Assembly (NCBI GenBank): GCA_903823115.1
Contig: CAIJRN010000018.1
Location: forward strand, 1-64,000
Length of the DNA: 64,000 nucleotides
Reading direction: 5' to 3'
Source of the DNA: an uncultured cyanobacterium
GTDB lineage: Bacteria > Cyanobacteriota > Cyanobacteriia > PCC-6307 > Cyanobiaceae
The stretch's first letter is position 1; each line of letters opens with the position of its first letter. Below, piece after piece: positions 39,701 to 48,990 of the stretch. The notes under the pieces were generated by a model that was given only the letters and a program-made list of their open reading frames with translations, was not told where the DNA came from and did no database searches. The translations under genes and the position numbers were made by a program.

Positions 39701-39979
39701 ATGCTGATCTGCAAGGTGGTCAAACCCCTGGTCTCGACGAACCGCATTCCCGACTTCGAGCACAAGCATCTGCAGGTGGTGCTCGATGGCAGCACCCAGA
39801 AGGTGGCGGTGGATGCGGTGGGCTGCATTCCCGGCGATTGGGTGATCTGTGTCGGCAGCTCTGCCGCCCGTGAAGCCGCCGGCAGCAAGTCCTATCCCAG
39901 CGATCTGACGATCGTCGGCATCATTGACCACTGGGATCCCGATGCCGGCAAGCTGCCTGCGGCATCTGGAGGCGGCTGA
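39701..39979 (+). CDS. csoS4A: carboxysome vertex pentamer protein CsoS4A
   Basis: A 92-residue BMV/CcmL-type protein (MLICKVVKPLVSTNRIPDFE; AVGCIPGDWVICVGSSAAREA) that caps the shell vertices. It starts 1 base after the csoSCA stop and its last base is shared with csoS4B. Confidence 0.95.
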   Translation: MLICKVVKPLVSTNRIPDFEHKHLQVVLDGSTQKVAVDAVGCIPGDWVICVGSSAAREAAGSKSYPSDLTIVGIIDHWDPDAGKLPAASGGG

Positions 39980-40230
39980 TGGAAATCATGCAGGTCACCG
40001 GCTCGCTCGTCTGCACCCACCGGGTGTCTGGACTGGCTCACTCCAATCTGCGGATCCTGCGCAACGTCAAGGGCAAACTCAGCGTCGCCGTTGACCCGGT
40101 TGGGGCCTCCAACGGCAACTGGGTGTTCACAGCCAGTGGCTCGGCGGCCCGCTTCGCCTGCGGTGATCCCGAAGTCCAGACCGATCTGACGATCGGCGGC
40201 ATCATCGATTTCTGGGAACCGGACGGGTGA
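39979..40230 (+). CDS. csoS4B: carboxysome vertex pentamer protein CsoS4B
   Basis: An 83-residue second BMV protein (MEIMQVTGSLVCTHRVSGLAH; NWVFTASGSAARFACGDPEV). The start overlaps the csoS4A stop by one base (TGATG), indicating coupled translation. Confidence 0.95.
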   Translation: MEIMQVTGSLVCTHRVSGLAHSNLRILRNVKGKLSVAVDPVGASNGNWVFTASGSAARFACGDPEVQTDLTIGGIIDFWEPDG

Positions 40231-40301
40231 CCCCCGGACTGCCCGCCCATGGCGTGCAGGGCCTTATCCCTCCAGTCCTGTTCCTCCCTCCCACCTGAAC
40301 G

Positions 40302-41084
40302 ATGGCCAGCCGCACCTCCCGAACTCGATCCTCCGCCACGGCGGGCGTGACCAGACAGGCTGTCCCGGAACCTGCGGCGTCCAAACCCGCAGAAGCCGTC
40401 AACCAGGTGGCCGCAGCTGATGTCAGCGCTCCCACGGCGGCGGCAACGTCTCCGCCAGCGGCTGCCACCACCTCACCGGTGGTAACAGCCGCCGTTGAGC
40501 AGGCGCCCGTCGCCGTCCCAACCACAGCAGCGGCCAGCCCCGCTCCTGTCGTCCAGGTCAACCCCGTCTCCCCAGCCACTCCGGTGGCTGCGGCGGCCAA
40601 GGTGTTGCCGGCGGTTGCCGCCAGCCGCCAGACCTCAGCCTCCCGTTCGGTTTCGGCCGGGAGGCGTGCGGCCCCGGCCAACCGGCCGGCGGCCCGCAGT
40701 GCGCCGGCCTCCACCGGCCGCCGCGGCTCCGGTGCTTCCACTCCACCTCCATCCCCTTCCCCCCAATCCACCCCCATGGCACCTTCCGTACAGGGCATCG
40801 CCCTCGGCATGATCGAAACCCGTGGTCTGGTGCCGGCGATCGAAGCGGCAGACGCCATGACCAAAGCGGCTGAAGTCACCCTGGTGGCCCGCGAATTCGT
40901 CGGTGGCGGCTACGTCACCGTGATGGTGCGCGGTGAAACCGGTGCGGTGAACGCCGCCGTCCGCGCTGGCGCCGATGCCTGCGAGCGTGTCGGCGACGGT
41001 CTGGTGGCTGCCCACATCATTGCCCGCCCCCACGGCGAAGTTGAACCCGCCATCGCTGCCAGCGGCGTCATCCGCCGTCTCTGA
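40302..41084 (+). CDS. csoS1E: extended carboxysome shell protein CsoS1E
   Basis: A 260-residue protein: a 158-residue low-complexity Ala/Pro/Arg/Ser-rich N-terminal tail, then a BMC domain almost the same as CsoS1A (from residue 159, VQGIALGMIETRG). An in-frame ATG at 40776 directly before the BMC domain could also give a short product, but it has no evident ribosome-binding site. The basic segment SRSVSAGRRAAPANRPA in the tail may contact Rubisco or CsoS2; this is an inference. Confidence 0.88.
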   Translation: MASRTSRTRSSATAGVTRQAVPEPAASKPAEAVNQVAAADVSAPTAAATSPPAAATTSPVVTAAVEQAPVAVPTTAAASPAPVVQVNPVSPATPVAAAAKVLPAVAASRQTSASRSVSAGRRAAPANRPAARSAPASTGRRGSGASTPPPSPSPQSTPMAPSVQGIALGMIETRGLVPAIEAADAMTKAAEVTLVAREFVGGGYVTVMVRGETGAVNAAVRAGADACERVGDGLVAAHIIARPHGEVEPAIAASGVIRRL

Positions 41085-41557
41085 TGGCCATGGCTGCCGT
41101 GCATCCGCGGATCCTGGGATTTCTGGGCCGGGCCCTGAGCCTGGAACTCACCGCCGTGCAGCAGTACATGACCCAGGCCTCCCTGGTGGAGCTCTGGGGA
41201 GAGGCGGAGGCGGCTGTGCGCTTCCGCCAGCACACCGTCGAAGAGCTGCGCCACAGCGAGCGACTTGTCCAGCAGATGCTGGCCCTGGGGGTGGCTCCGG
41301 CCGGCTCCCAGTTGCGGCCGGTGCAGCATGCCGCCGATCTGGTTGGTCTTCTCAGCCTCAATGGGGTTCTGGAGAACGACCTGATTCAGCTTTACGGCGA
41401 TGCCGTGCGCTTCTGTGTTCTCATCGGCGACGCCGGCAACGCCGACTTCTTCCGTTCCCTGTGGAACGAAGAGCAACACCACGGCCTGGAGCTGGCCACC
41501 TGGCTGCAGAGTCTGCGCAGTAGCGGTCCTGACCGCTATGAACGGGCCCGCTTCTGA
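41084..41557 (+). CDS. ferritin-like (bacterioferritin-type) di-iron protein of the cso locus
   Basis: A 157-residue four-helix protein. Likely di-iron ligands are kept: Glu in LELTAVQQY, Glu/His in EELRHSER and Glu/His in NEEQHHGLEL. The third-helix Glu position reads LENDLIQLY. The start overlaps the csoS1E stop (TGATG), so it is translated with shell genes. Similar bacterioferritin-like genes lie next to cso operons in other bacteria; their role in carboxysomes is not established. Confidence 0.85.
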   Translation: MAMAAVHPRILGFLGRALSLELTAVQQYMTQASLVELWGEAEAAVRFRQHTVEELRHSERLVQQMLALGVAPAGSQLRPVQHAADLVGLLSLNGVLENDLIQLYGDAVRFCVLIGDAGNADFFRSLWNEEQHHGLELATWLQSLRSSGPDRYERARF

Positions 41558-41699
41558 GGGGCTGGCCTCGCCTGGGCCTCACCGGCACCGGACCATCCAC
41601 ACCCGCAGCCCTGGCTGCGGGCCGTTCTCTGCTGGATGCAGCGACTGATTACAGTCACGCGCCAGGCGATTGACTCTTCTGGCCCCAGGGGCCGCCCCC

Positions 41700-43550
41700 A
41701 TGCCCTTGCAAGACGCCCTCCCCCTGCCGATCCAGCTGGCCTGGCTGATCCCCCTCTACGGGTTCAGCGGCATGGTGCTGTCCCTGCCCTGGGCCACTGG
41801 CTGGATCAAGCGCAACGGCCCCCGTCCGGCCGCCTACCTCAATCTGCTGGTCACCCTGATCGCCGTCCTGCACGGCAGCCTGGTGATCCGGGAGGTGCTG
41901 AGCCTGGGCCCCCAGCATCTCGATATTCCCTGGTTCCATGCCGCCGATCTCGATCTGCGCATCGGCTTTGACCTCTCCCTGACCAACCTGGCGGTGCTGG
42001 AGCTGGTCACCTTCACCAGCCTGATCGGTCAGGTGTTTGCCCTCGGGTATCTCGACAAGGAATGGTCGCTGGCGCGCTTTTACGCCCTGGTGGGCTTCTT
42101 TGAAGGCGCCATGGCCGGCGTCGTGTTGAGCAGCAATCTGTTCATGAGCTATTTCCTGTTGGAGATGCTCACCCTCTCCACCTATCTGCTGGTCGGTTTC
42201 TGGTACGCCCAGCCGCTGGTGGTCACCGCCGCCCGCGATGCCTTTTTAACCAAGCGCGTCGGCGACGTGTTGCTGCTGATGGGTGTGGTGGTCCTGTCGG
42301 CCTGGGCCGGTTCGATGGAGTTCGACGACCTCTATGTCTGGGCCGCTGAAACCCCCCTCTCACCGCTGGCCGCCAGCCTGCTGGGTCTGGGCCTGATCGC
42401 CGGTCCGATGGGCAAGTGTGCCCAGTTTCCGATGCATCTCTGGCTGGATGAGGCCATGGAAGGCCCCAACCCGGCCTCGATTCTGCGCAACTCGGTGGTG
42501 GTCACCTGCGGGGCGGTGGTGCTGCTGAAGCTGATGCCCGTGGTTCGCGTCTCGCCACTGGCCACAACGGTGCTGCTGGCCGTGGGCACGATCAGCGCCC
42601 TCGGCGGTGCCCTGGTGGCGATCGCCCAGGTGGATCTCAAGCGGGCGTTCTCTTACTCCACCACCTCCTATCTCGGCCTGGTGTTCATCGCCATCGCCTT
42701 CGAGCAACCGTTTCTGGCCCTGCTGCTGCTGTTCGCCCACGGCCTGGCCAAGGCCCTGCTGTTCATGAGCGTCGGCAGCGTCATTGCCACCACGAACTGT
42801 CAGGACCTGACCGAACTGGGCGGCCTGGGCCGGCGCATGCCCGCCACCACCACGGCCTTTCTGGTCGCCGCAGCCGGGCTCACCGGCATCCTGCCCCTGG
42901 GCTGTTTCTGGGGCTATGGCCTGCTGGTCCAGACCCTGCTGCGCCAGTCGCCGCTGCTGGCCGCGATCGTGCTGCTCACCAATGGCCTGACAGCCCTCAA
43001 TCTGGTGCGGGTGTTCCGCCAGGTGTTCCTCGACGTGTCCCATCCCAAGACCCGCCGGGCCCCGGAGGTGAACTGGCTGATGGCCCTGCCGATGGTGAGC
43101 CTGTCGGTGCTGGTGCTGCTGACGCCGCTCGCGATCCAGCGAATCGATACGCTTCACAGCCTCACCGACTTCGCACCGCTGACCACGGTTCTGGTGGTGG
43201 CCAGTGGCTCGATCGGTCTGGTGGCGGGCTGCCTGATCCGCCTCGACAAGTTCTGGTCCCGTTCGGTGATCAAACCGCTGCGGGCCTTGCAGGATCTGCT
43301 GGCCTACGACTTCTACACCGATCGCATCTACCGGGCCACGATCGTGGCGTTCATCGCCGGCCTGGCCTCCCTGATCAACAGCGTCGATCGGGTGCTGGTC
43401 AATGGACTGGTCAACCGCATCGGCAGCGCCTCGATGGCCAGCGCCGAAGGTCTCAAACTGGGCGTGAGTGGCCAGCTCCAGAGCTATGTGCTCACGGTGC
43501 TGCTGGCGATCGTGCTGTTGTTGGGCAGCCTCTCCTGGTTCCACGGATGA
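41700..43550 (+). CDS. ndhF4: NDH-1 subunit F4 (constitutive CO2-uptake complex)
   Basis: A 616-residue proton-pumping NuoL-like membrane subunit with about 15 hydrophobic spans. KCAQFPMHLWLDEAMEGPNP, IAQVDLKRAFSYSTTSYLGL and HGLAKALLFMSVGS are the channel motifs. The ATG at 41700 is preferred to the in-frame TTG at 41670. With ndhD4 and cupB it specifies the low-affinity CO2-hydrating NDH-1 (MS'), placed next to cso genes as in other alpha-cyanobacteria. Confidence 0.93.
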   Translation: MPLQDALPLPIQLAWLIPLYGFSGMVLSLPWATGWIKRNGPRPAAYLNLLVTLIAVLHGSLVIREVLSLGPQHLDIPWFHAADLDLRIGFDLSLTNLAVLELVTFTSLIGQVFALGYLDKEWSLARFYALVGFFEGAMAGVVLSSNLFMSYFLLEMLTLSTYLLVGFWYAQPLVVTAARDAFLTKRVGDVLLLMGVVVLSAWAGSMEFDDLYVWAAETPLSPLAASLLGLGLIAGPMGKCAQFPMHLWLDEAMEGPNPASILRNSVVVTCGAVVLLKLMPVVRVSPLATTVLLAVGTISALGGALVAIAQVDLKRAFSYSTTSYLGLVFIAIAFEQPFLALLLLFAHGLAKALLFMSVGSVIATTNCQDLTELGGLGRRMPATTTAFLVAAAGLTGILPLGCFWGYGLLVQTLLRQSPLLAAIVLLTNGLTALNLVRVFRQVFLDVSHPKTRRAPEVNWLMALPMVSLSVLVLLTPLAIQRIDTLHSLTDFAPLTTVLVVASGSIGLVAGCLIRLDKFWSRSVIKPLRALQDLLAYDFYTDRIYRATIVAFIAGLASLINSVDRVLVNGLVNRIGSASMASAEGLKLGVSGQLQSYVLTVLLAIVLLLGSLSWFHG

Positions 43551-43560
43551 GGATCCCCCC

Positions 43561-45090
43561 ATGTTGAGCACCCTCCTGCTGATCCCCTTCCTCGGCGCCT
43601 TCCTGCTGCTGTTCTGGCCGGGCCAACCGGTGCCTGGACGGATGCGGGTGGTGACGATCGTGGTGCTGGCCCTGCAGCTGGCCTGGAGCCTGCGGGTGCT
43701 GCTCGCCTTCGATCCGGGCGATGGCGGCATGCAGCTGCAGGAATCCTTCGCCTGGGTCAGCAGCATCGGCCTCGATTACCGCCTCGGTATCGACGGCCTG
43801 TCCTTGCCCCTGGTGCTGATCAATGCGGCCCTGACCCTGGTTTCGGCCGTCTGCACCCGCGACATCAGCCAGCGGCCCCGCATCTATTTCGCCCTGCTGC
43901 TGTTGATCAGCGGTGCCGTCAATGGGGCCTTTCTGGCCGAGAACCTGCTGCTGTTCTTCCTCTTCTACGAACTCGAGCTGGTGCCCTTGTGGTTGCTGAT
44001 CTCGATCTGGGGCGGAACGGAGCGGGCCTATGCGGCCACCAAATTCCTGATCTTCACGGCCGTCTCCGGTGTGTTGATTCTCGGGGCCTTCCTCGGGCTG
44101 GCCCTGCTGACCGGCACGGTGGACTTCAGCCTGACGCCGGTGCTGAGCGAGCGGCTCGCCATGGGCAGCCAGCTGCTGCTGCTGGGGGCGCTGCTGATCG
44201 GTTTCGGCATCAAGATTCCGCTGGTGCCCTTCCACACCTGGCTGCCCGATGCCCACACCCAGGCCTCGACGCCGGTGTCGGTGTTGCTGGCCGGCGTGCT
44301 GCTGAAATTGGGCACCTACGGGCTGCTGCGCTTCTGTCTGGGCCTGTTCCCCGAGGCCTGGGCCCTGCTCGCCCCGTGGCTGGCGGGCTGGGCGGCGGTG
44401 TCGGTGCTCTACGGCTCCCTGGCGGCGATCGCCCAGCGGGACATGAAACGGATGGTGGCCTACAGCTCCGTCGGCCACATGGGCTACATCCTGCTGGCGG
44501 CGGCGGCGGCCACGCCGGTGAGCCTGCTGGGGGCCGTCTTCCAGATGGTCAGCCACGGCCTGATCTCGGCCCTGTTGTTTCTGCTGGTGGGCATCGTCTA
44601 TCGCAAGACCGGCACCCGTGATCTCGAGGTGCTGCGGGGACTGCTCAATCCGGAGCGGGGCCTGCCCTTCACCGGCACCTTGATGATCCTGGGGGTGATG
44701 GCCAGCGCCGGTCTGCCCGGGATGGCCGGCTTCATCTCCGAGTTCCTGGTGTTCCGCGGCAGTCTGGAGGCCTTCCCGCTGGCCACCCTGCTCTGCATGG
44801 TGGGGTCCGGCCTGACGGCGGTCTATTTCCTGCTGCTGGTGAACCGCGCCTTCTTCGGCCGCATGGCGATCACCCCGCCCAGCGAGGATCCGGTGGCGGA
44901 TGCCAGGCTCGACATCCGCCTGGCGGCGGTGGCGCCGCGGGAGACGATTCCGGCCATGGCGCTGGCGGTCGGTGTCGTGGTGATCGGCCTGATCCCCACC
45001 TGGCTGGGCCGCATCAGTGAGGCGGCCAGCACCACGATGGCGCGGCTGCCAGGCCTGGTGGCCAACCTGCAGAGCGGAGGCCTGGGCTGA
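43561..45090 (+). CDS. ndhD4: NDH-1 subunit D4
   Basis: A 509-residue NuoM-like antiporter-type subunit. FFLFYELELVPLWLLISIWG, PLVPFHTWLPDAHTQASTPV and QRDMKRMVAYSSVGHMGYIL are family signatures. It starts 10 bases after ndhF4 and overlaps cupB by 1 base. Confidence 0.94.
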   Translation: MLSTLLLIPFLGAFLLLFWPGQPVPGRMRVVTIVVLALQLAWSLRVLLAFDPGDGGMQLQESFAWVSSIGLDYRLGIDGLSLPLVLINAALTLVSAVCTRDISQRPRIYFALLLLISGAVNGAFLAENLLLFFLFYELELVPLWLLISIWGGTERAYAATKFLIFTAVSGVLILGAFLGLALLTGTVDFSLTPVLSERLAMGSQLLLLGALLIGFGIKIPLVPFHTWLPDAHTQASTPVSVLLAGVLLKLGTYGLLRFCLGLFPEAWALLAPWLAGWAAVSVLYGSLAAIAQRDMKRMVAYSSVGHMGYILLAAAAATPVSLLGAVFQMVSHGLISALLFLLVGIVYRKTGTRDLEVLRGLLNPERGLPFTGTLMILGVMASAGLPGMAGFISEFLVFRGSLEAFPLATLLCMVGSGLTAVYFLLLVNRAFFGRMAITPPSEDPVADARLDIRLAAVAPRETIPAMALAVGVVVIGLIPTWLGRISEAASTTMARLPGLVANLQSGGLG

Positions 45091-46241
45091 TGCCGATCAT
45101 CTCCGCCGATCTCACCCACGCCGGCGGCCGGCCCACAGCCGCCGAGCTGGAAGCGAAATTGCTGGCGGGGCAGACCCTGCTGGCCGAGACAGCCAACCAT
45201 GTGATGCAGGTGGTGGATGTGCTCGAGAGTTATGGGGAGGTGCTTGATGCCTACAGCATCAACCTGATCTATCAGGCCGAACAGCAGTTTCTCAATCCGC
45301 TGCCAGCATTCCGCTACCTCGACGGCGACCTGAGCCCGGGCAAGATCTGGCGCCATCTGATCCACGATCGCCTCAACTTTGAATACGCCGAGTACTGCCA
45401 GAAGTCGATGTTCTGGCATGGCACCGGTGGCCTCGATGCCTATCTCGACTCCGAGGCCTTCCGCGCCGGCTGCAGCGCGATCATCCGGCGCAAGACCGGC
45501 CGTGATCCGCTGCTGGCCCTGCTCCATCCCCTGTTTCCCGATTTTCTGCTGGAGCTGATCCGCTCCGCGGCCACCACCCATGCCCTCGGCCAGTTCTGGC
45601 GGGTGATGAGTGATCTGTTCCTCGATCTGGCCCGGGCCGAAAAGGACGGCCAGGTCAGCACGGTGGCGGCGGTGGTCGAGTTCCTGCGCCAGGGCCTGGT
45701 GGCGGCCGCAGCCAATCCGATCACCTACGCAGTGGAGGTGGCCGGCGAACGCTTCTGGGTACTGCCGCCGCAGGCCGGTCTCACCTTCCTCGCCGATGTG
45801 GCGGTGCCCTACATCGAGGCGGTCTTCCTGCGGGGCATGCCCTTTCTGGGCACGGTCTCGTTCAACGCCCAGGCCCAGCAGGTTTCACCCGACCAGAGCA
45901 CCTTCGCCTATGGCGCCCTGTTCGCCGACCCGCTGCCCACCATGGGCTCGGGCATCCCGCCCAGCCTGCTGATGCAGGACATGTACCGTCATCTGCCGGA
46001 GCGCCTGCATCAGTGGTATCGCCAGACCAGCCGTGGTGAAGGGGACGTGCGCGTGAAGATCTGCCTCAGCTTCCAGAAGTCGATGTTCTGCGTCACCAAC
46101 GCCGCCATCGCCGGCACCTTCCCCCAGCCCCTGGATCATGCTGATCCGGCCGCCCAGGCGGCCAACCGCGCCTACGCCGCCAGCTGGGCGGCACGGCTGA
46201 GCCACTCCCGCACCGATTGCCTTGACGCCTGTGATCTCTGA
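45090..46241 (+). CDS. cupB: CO2-hydration protein CupB/ChpX
   Basis: A 383-residue peripheral protein that hydrates CO2 in concert with NdhD4/NdhF4, giving bicarbonate. Characteristic stretches include LNFEYAEYCQKSMFWHGTGG and ESTFAYGALFADPLPTMGSG-type segments (residues about 90-110 and 270-295). Neighbouring ndhD4/F4 make CupB (rather than CupA) the better name. The order ndhF4-ndhD4-cupB is diagnostic. Confidence 0.92.
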   Translation: MPIISADLTHAGGRPTAAELEAKLLAGQTLLAETANHVMQVVDVLESYGEVLDAYSINLIYQAEQQFLNPLPAFRYLDGDLSPGKIWRHLIHDRLNFEYAEYCQKSMFWHGTGGLDAYLDSEAFRAGCSAIIRRKTGRDPLLALLHPLFPDFLLELIRSAATTHALGQFWRVMSDLFLDLARAEKDGQVSTVAAVVEFLRQGLVAAAANPITYAVEVAGERFWVLPPQAGLTFLADVAVPYIEAVFLRGMPFLGTVSFNAQAQQVSPDQSTFAYGALFADPLPTMGSGIPPSLLMQDMYRHLPERLHQWYRQTSRGEGDVRVKICLSFQKSMFCVTNAAIAGTFPQPLDHADPAAQAANRAYAASWAARLSHSRTDCLDACDL

Positions 46242-46270
46242 AGAGCGCCTGGGGGCGTAAGGTCGAAACC

Positions 46271-46516
46271 ATGGATCAGCCTTGGACGCAGCGGGCGCGG
46301 CCCGATCGGCTGGAACGCCGGATTGAGTTTGACGACTACGAGACCACTCGCACCTTCCTGGAGCGCCTCAATGCGTTCTCGGAAGAGCAGGGTCGTTTTC
46401 CGGACATCAGTTTCGGTCGCACCTACGTGAACCTCACCCTGCGGCCCGAGCAGGAGGATGGTGCGATCGAAGCTGCTGACACCACCTTCGCAGCGGCCAT
46501 CGATGGGCTCCTCTGA
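46271..46516 (+). CDS. acRAF-like Rubisco assembly factor (pterin dehydratase-like fold)
   Basis: An 81-residue protein of the pterin-4a-carbinolamine dehydratase-like family found beside cso genes ([38 protein letters not shown]). The dehydratase HH motif region is changed, so enzyme activity is unlikely. In alpha-carboxysome operons this family acts as the Rubisco assembly factor acRAF. It overlaps cbbX by 14 bases. Confidence 0.88.
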   Translation: MDQPWTQRARPDRLERRIEFDDYETTRTFLERLNAFSEEQGRFPDISFGRTYVNLTLRPEQEDGAIEAADTTFAAAIDGLL

Positions 46517-47489
46517 GCAGCGGCAACCCACCCCGCAGCAGGAGCAGGCCCCCAGTCCGAGCGGCCAGGAGAACCCGGAGGAGCGCCGCATTGATCTGCA
46601 CTCCAGCATCCATGCCGCCGGCATCGAAACCGTGCTCGAGCAGCTGGACCGTGAGCTGATCGGCCTGCGGCCGGTGAAGGCGCGCATCCGCGAGATCGCC
46701 GCCCTGCTGGTGGTCAACCGGGCCCGGCTGCAGGTGGGGCTGGACACCGCCCCGCCCAGCCTGCACATGTCCTTCACCGGACGCCCCGGCACTGGCAAGA
46801 CGACCGTGGCCGAGCGGATGTCCAAGATCCTGCACGGCCTCGGCTACGTGCGCAAGGGCCATGTGGTCACCGTCACCCGCGACGACCTGGTGGGGCAGTA
46901 CATCGGCCACACCGCCCCGAAAACGCGGGAGATGCTCAAAAAAGCGATGGGCGGTGTGCTGTTCATCGATGAGGCCTATTACCTCTACAAACCGGAGAAC
47001 GAGCGCGACTATGGCGCCGAAGCGATTGAGATCCTGCTGCAGGTGATGGAGAGCAACCGCGACGACCTGGTGGTGATCTTCGCCGGCTACAAGGAGCGCA
47101 TGGATATTTTCTACCAGTCCAACCCCGGCCTCTCCTCCCGGGTGGCCAACCACATCGATTTTCCTGATTACTCGGCCAGCGAGCTGCTGGCGATCGCCCG
47201 ACTGATTCTGGCGGGTGAGAACTATCGCTTCAGCGATGAGGCCCAGCTGGTGTTCGCCGATTACATCCACCGCCGCATGCAGCTGCCCTTCTTCGCCAAC
47301 GCCCGCTCGATCCGCAATGCCATCGACCGGGCCCGGATGCGCCAGGCCAACCGCCTCTACAACCGCAGCGGCGGCACCGTCTCCCGCCTGGAACTGATGA
47401 CGATCGAAGCCGACGACATCACCGCCAGTCGGGTCTTTCAGGGGGAAGTGGAGGGACTCGACCCCAGCACCCCCCTGACCACGAGCTGA
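46503..47489 (+). CDS. cbbX: CbbX-type AAA+ Rubisco activase
   Basis: A 328-residue ATPase that frees inhibited Rubisco. Walker A is [16 protein letters not shown], the pore-loop segment is [15 protein letters not shown], Walker B is [14 protein letters not shown], and [17 protein letters not shown] follows. A disordered head of about 40 residues is extra. It is coupled to the acRAF-like gene by overlap; most other alpha-carboxysome loci use CbbQ/CbbO instead. Confidence 0.92.
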   Translation: MGSSEQRQPTPQQEQAPSPSGQENPEERRIDLHSSIHAAGIETVLEQLDRELIGLRPVKARIREIAALLVVNRARLQVGLDTAPPSLHMSFTGRPGTGKTTVAERMSKILHGLGYVRKGHVVTVTRDDLVGQYIGHTAPKTREMLKKAMGGVLFIDEAYYLYKPENERDYGAEAIEILLQVMESNRDDLVVIFAGYKERMDIFYQSNPGLSSRVANHIDFPDYSASELLAIARLILAGENYRFSDEAQLVFADYIHRRMQLPFFANARSIRNAIDRARMRQANRLYNRSGGTVSRLELMTIEADDITASRVFQGEVEGLDPSTPLTTS

Positions 47490-47515
47490 GCAGCTTGCCG
47501 ATCTCCTGAGGCCGT

Positions 47516-48931
47516 TCAGCGCCGTTTGCGCGAGTCAATCTGCAGCAGATCGCGCACCTTCTGCACTTGCCGCGACAGGTCGGGATCGCTGCTGAGCCGC
47601 TTCTCCACCTGCTCGACGGCGTACATCACGGTGGAGTGGTCCTTGCCGCCGAAGGCCTCGCCGATCCGCGGCAGCGACAGCTTGGTGTTCTGGCGCATCA
47701 GATACATGCCCACCTGTCGGGCCTGGCTGACCGCCCGCTTGCGGCTGGGGGAGAGCATCTCGTCGATGCGCACATCGAACACCTCCGACACCTTGTCGAG
47801 CACCTGCTGGGGGGTCACCTCGACGTCGTTGCCGACGGGATCGAGCATCGGCGCCACCGATTCCACCGTCATCGGCAGGCCCGTGATCGAGGCGAAGGCC
47901 ACGGCCCGGGTGAGGGCGCCTTCGAGTTCGCGGATGTTGGAGGTGAAGCGACCGGCGATGTAGTGGATCAGCTCCCGCGGCAGCGCCATCTGCTCCGTTT
48001 CGGCCTTCTTGTGGAGAATCGCCATGCGGGTTTCCAGGTCGGGAGCCTGGATGTCGGCGATCAATCCCATCGAAAAACGGGAAATCAGTCGCTCCTGCAG
48101 CCTCGGGATCTGGCTGGGCGGGCGGTCGCTGGTGATCACGATCTGGCGGCCGGCCTCGTGCAGGGCATTGAAGGTGTGGAAGAACTCCTCCTGGGTGTAC
48201 TCCTTGCCCTCGATGAACTGGATGTCGTCCACCAGGATCAGATCGGCGGCCCGGTATCGATCGCGAAACGACTGCATGGCGTCCTTGCGGATCGCCTGGA
48301 TCAGGTCGTTGGTGAAGGTCTCGGTGGAGACGTAGAACACCCGCGCTTCGGGATCGATCTCCTGGCGGTAATGGCCGATCGCCTGCATCAGATGGGTCTT
48401 GCCGAGGCCGACGCCGCCGCAGATGAACAGCGGATTGAATTCACGGCCCGGGGCTTCGGCCACCGCCAGGGCCGCCGCATGGGCCATGCGGCTGTTGGCC
48501 CCGACCACGAAGCGGTTGAACACATAGCGGGGGTTGAGGTTGAGCACCACCCGTGGCGGCCGGCCATTGCCGCTCTCCTGACGGCGCTGGGCGTCACCGG
48601 TTTCGACCGGGCTGCGCGGCGGCAGGTCGGCAATCTCCCCCGCCGGCAGCGGCCCGGAGCCTCCCCCAGAGGCAGGAGACTGCTCCTCGGCGATCGCCAC
48701 CTCCACCCGCACGGCATGACCGGCCAGCTCCGCAGCGACCGCCTCGATCTTGGCCAGGTAGTTCTTGCGCAGCCAGCTGCTGGCGAAGCTGTTGGGGGCC
48801 AACACCCGCAACACACCGTTCGCGTAGCTCTCGCAGCGGGCCGGCCGGATCCAGGTCTCGAACGTCGGCTTGCTGAGGTTGGCCTGGAGTGCCTGCTGGA
48901 TCCGGTGCCAGAGCTCGTCCCCCTGATGCAC
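47516..48931 (-). CDS. dnaA: chromosomal replication initiator
   Basis: A 471-residue protein from GTG 48931 (a longer ATG frame from 49021 adds an atypical leader). Domain I begins [17 protein letters not shown]. The AAA+ core has [16 protein letters not shown] and [19 protein letters not shown]. Domain IV ends in [20 protein letters not shown], the DnaA-box binding helix. It is convergent with cbbX (26-base gap). No clear cluster of TTATCCACA boxes was seen here. Confidence 0.96.
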   Translation of the reverse strand: MHQGDELWHRIQQALQANLSKPTFETWIRPARCESYANGVLRVLAPNSFASSWLRKNYLAKIEAVAAELAGHAVRVEVAIAEEQSPASGGGSGPLPAGEIADLPPRSPVETGDAQRRQESGNGRPPRVVLNLNPRYVFNRFVVGANSRMAHAAALAVAEAPGREFNPLFICGGVGLGKTHLMQAIGHYRQEIDPEARVFYVSTETFTNDLIQAIRKDAMQSFRDRYRAADLILVDDIQFIEGKEYTQEEFFHTFNALHEAGRQIVITSDRPPSQIPRLQERLISRFSMGLIADIQAPDLETRMAILHKKAETEQMALPRELIHYIAGRFTSNIRELEGALTRAVAFASITGLPMTVESVAPMLDPVGNDVEVTPQQVLDKVSEVFDVRIDEMLSPSRKRAVSQARQVGMYLMRQNTKLSLPRIGEAFGGKDHSTVMYAVEQVEKRLSSDPDLSRQVQKVRDLLQIDSRKRR

Positions 48932-48990
48932 CGTCTGCCCTTGCGCCAGAGGCTGAATATACGCAGCCTCCGAGCGGCGCGAGGTCTTTA

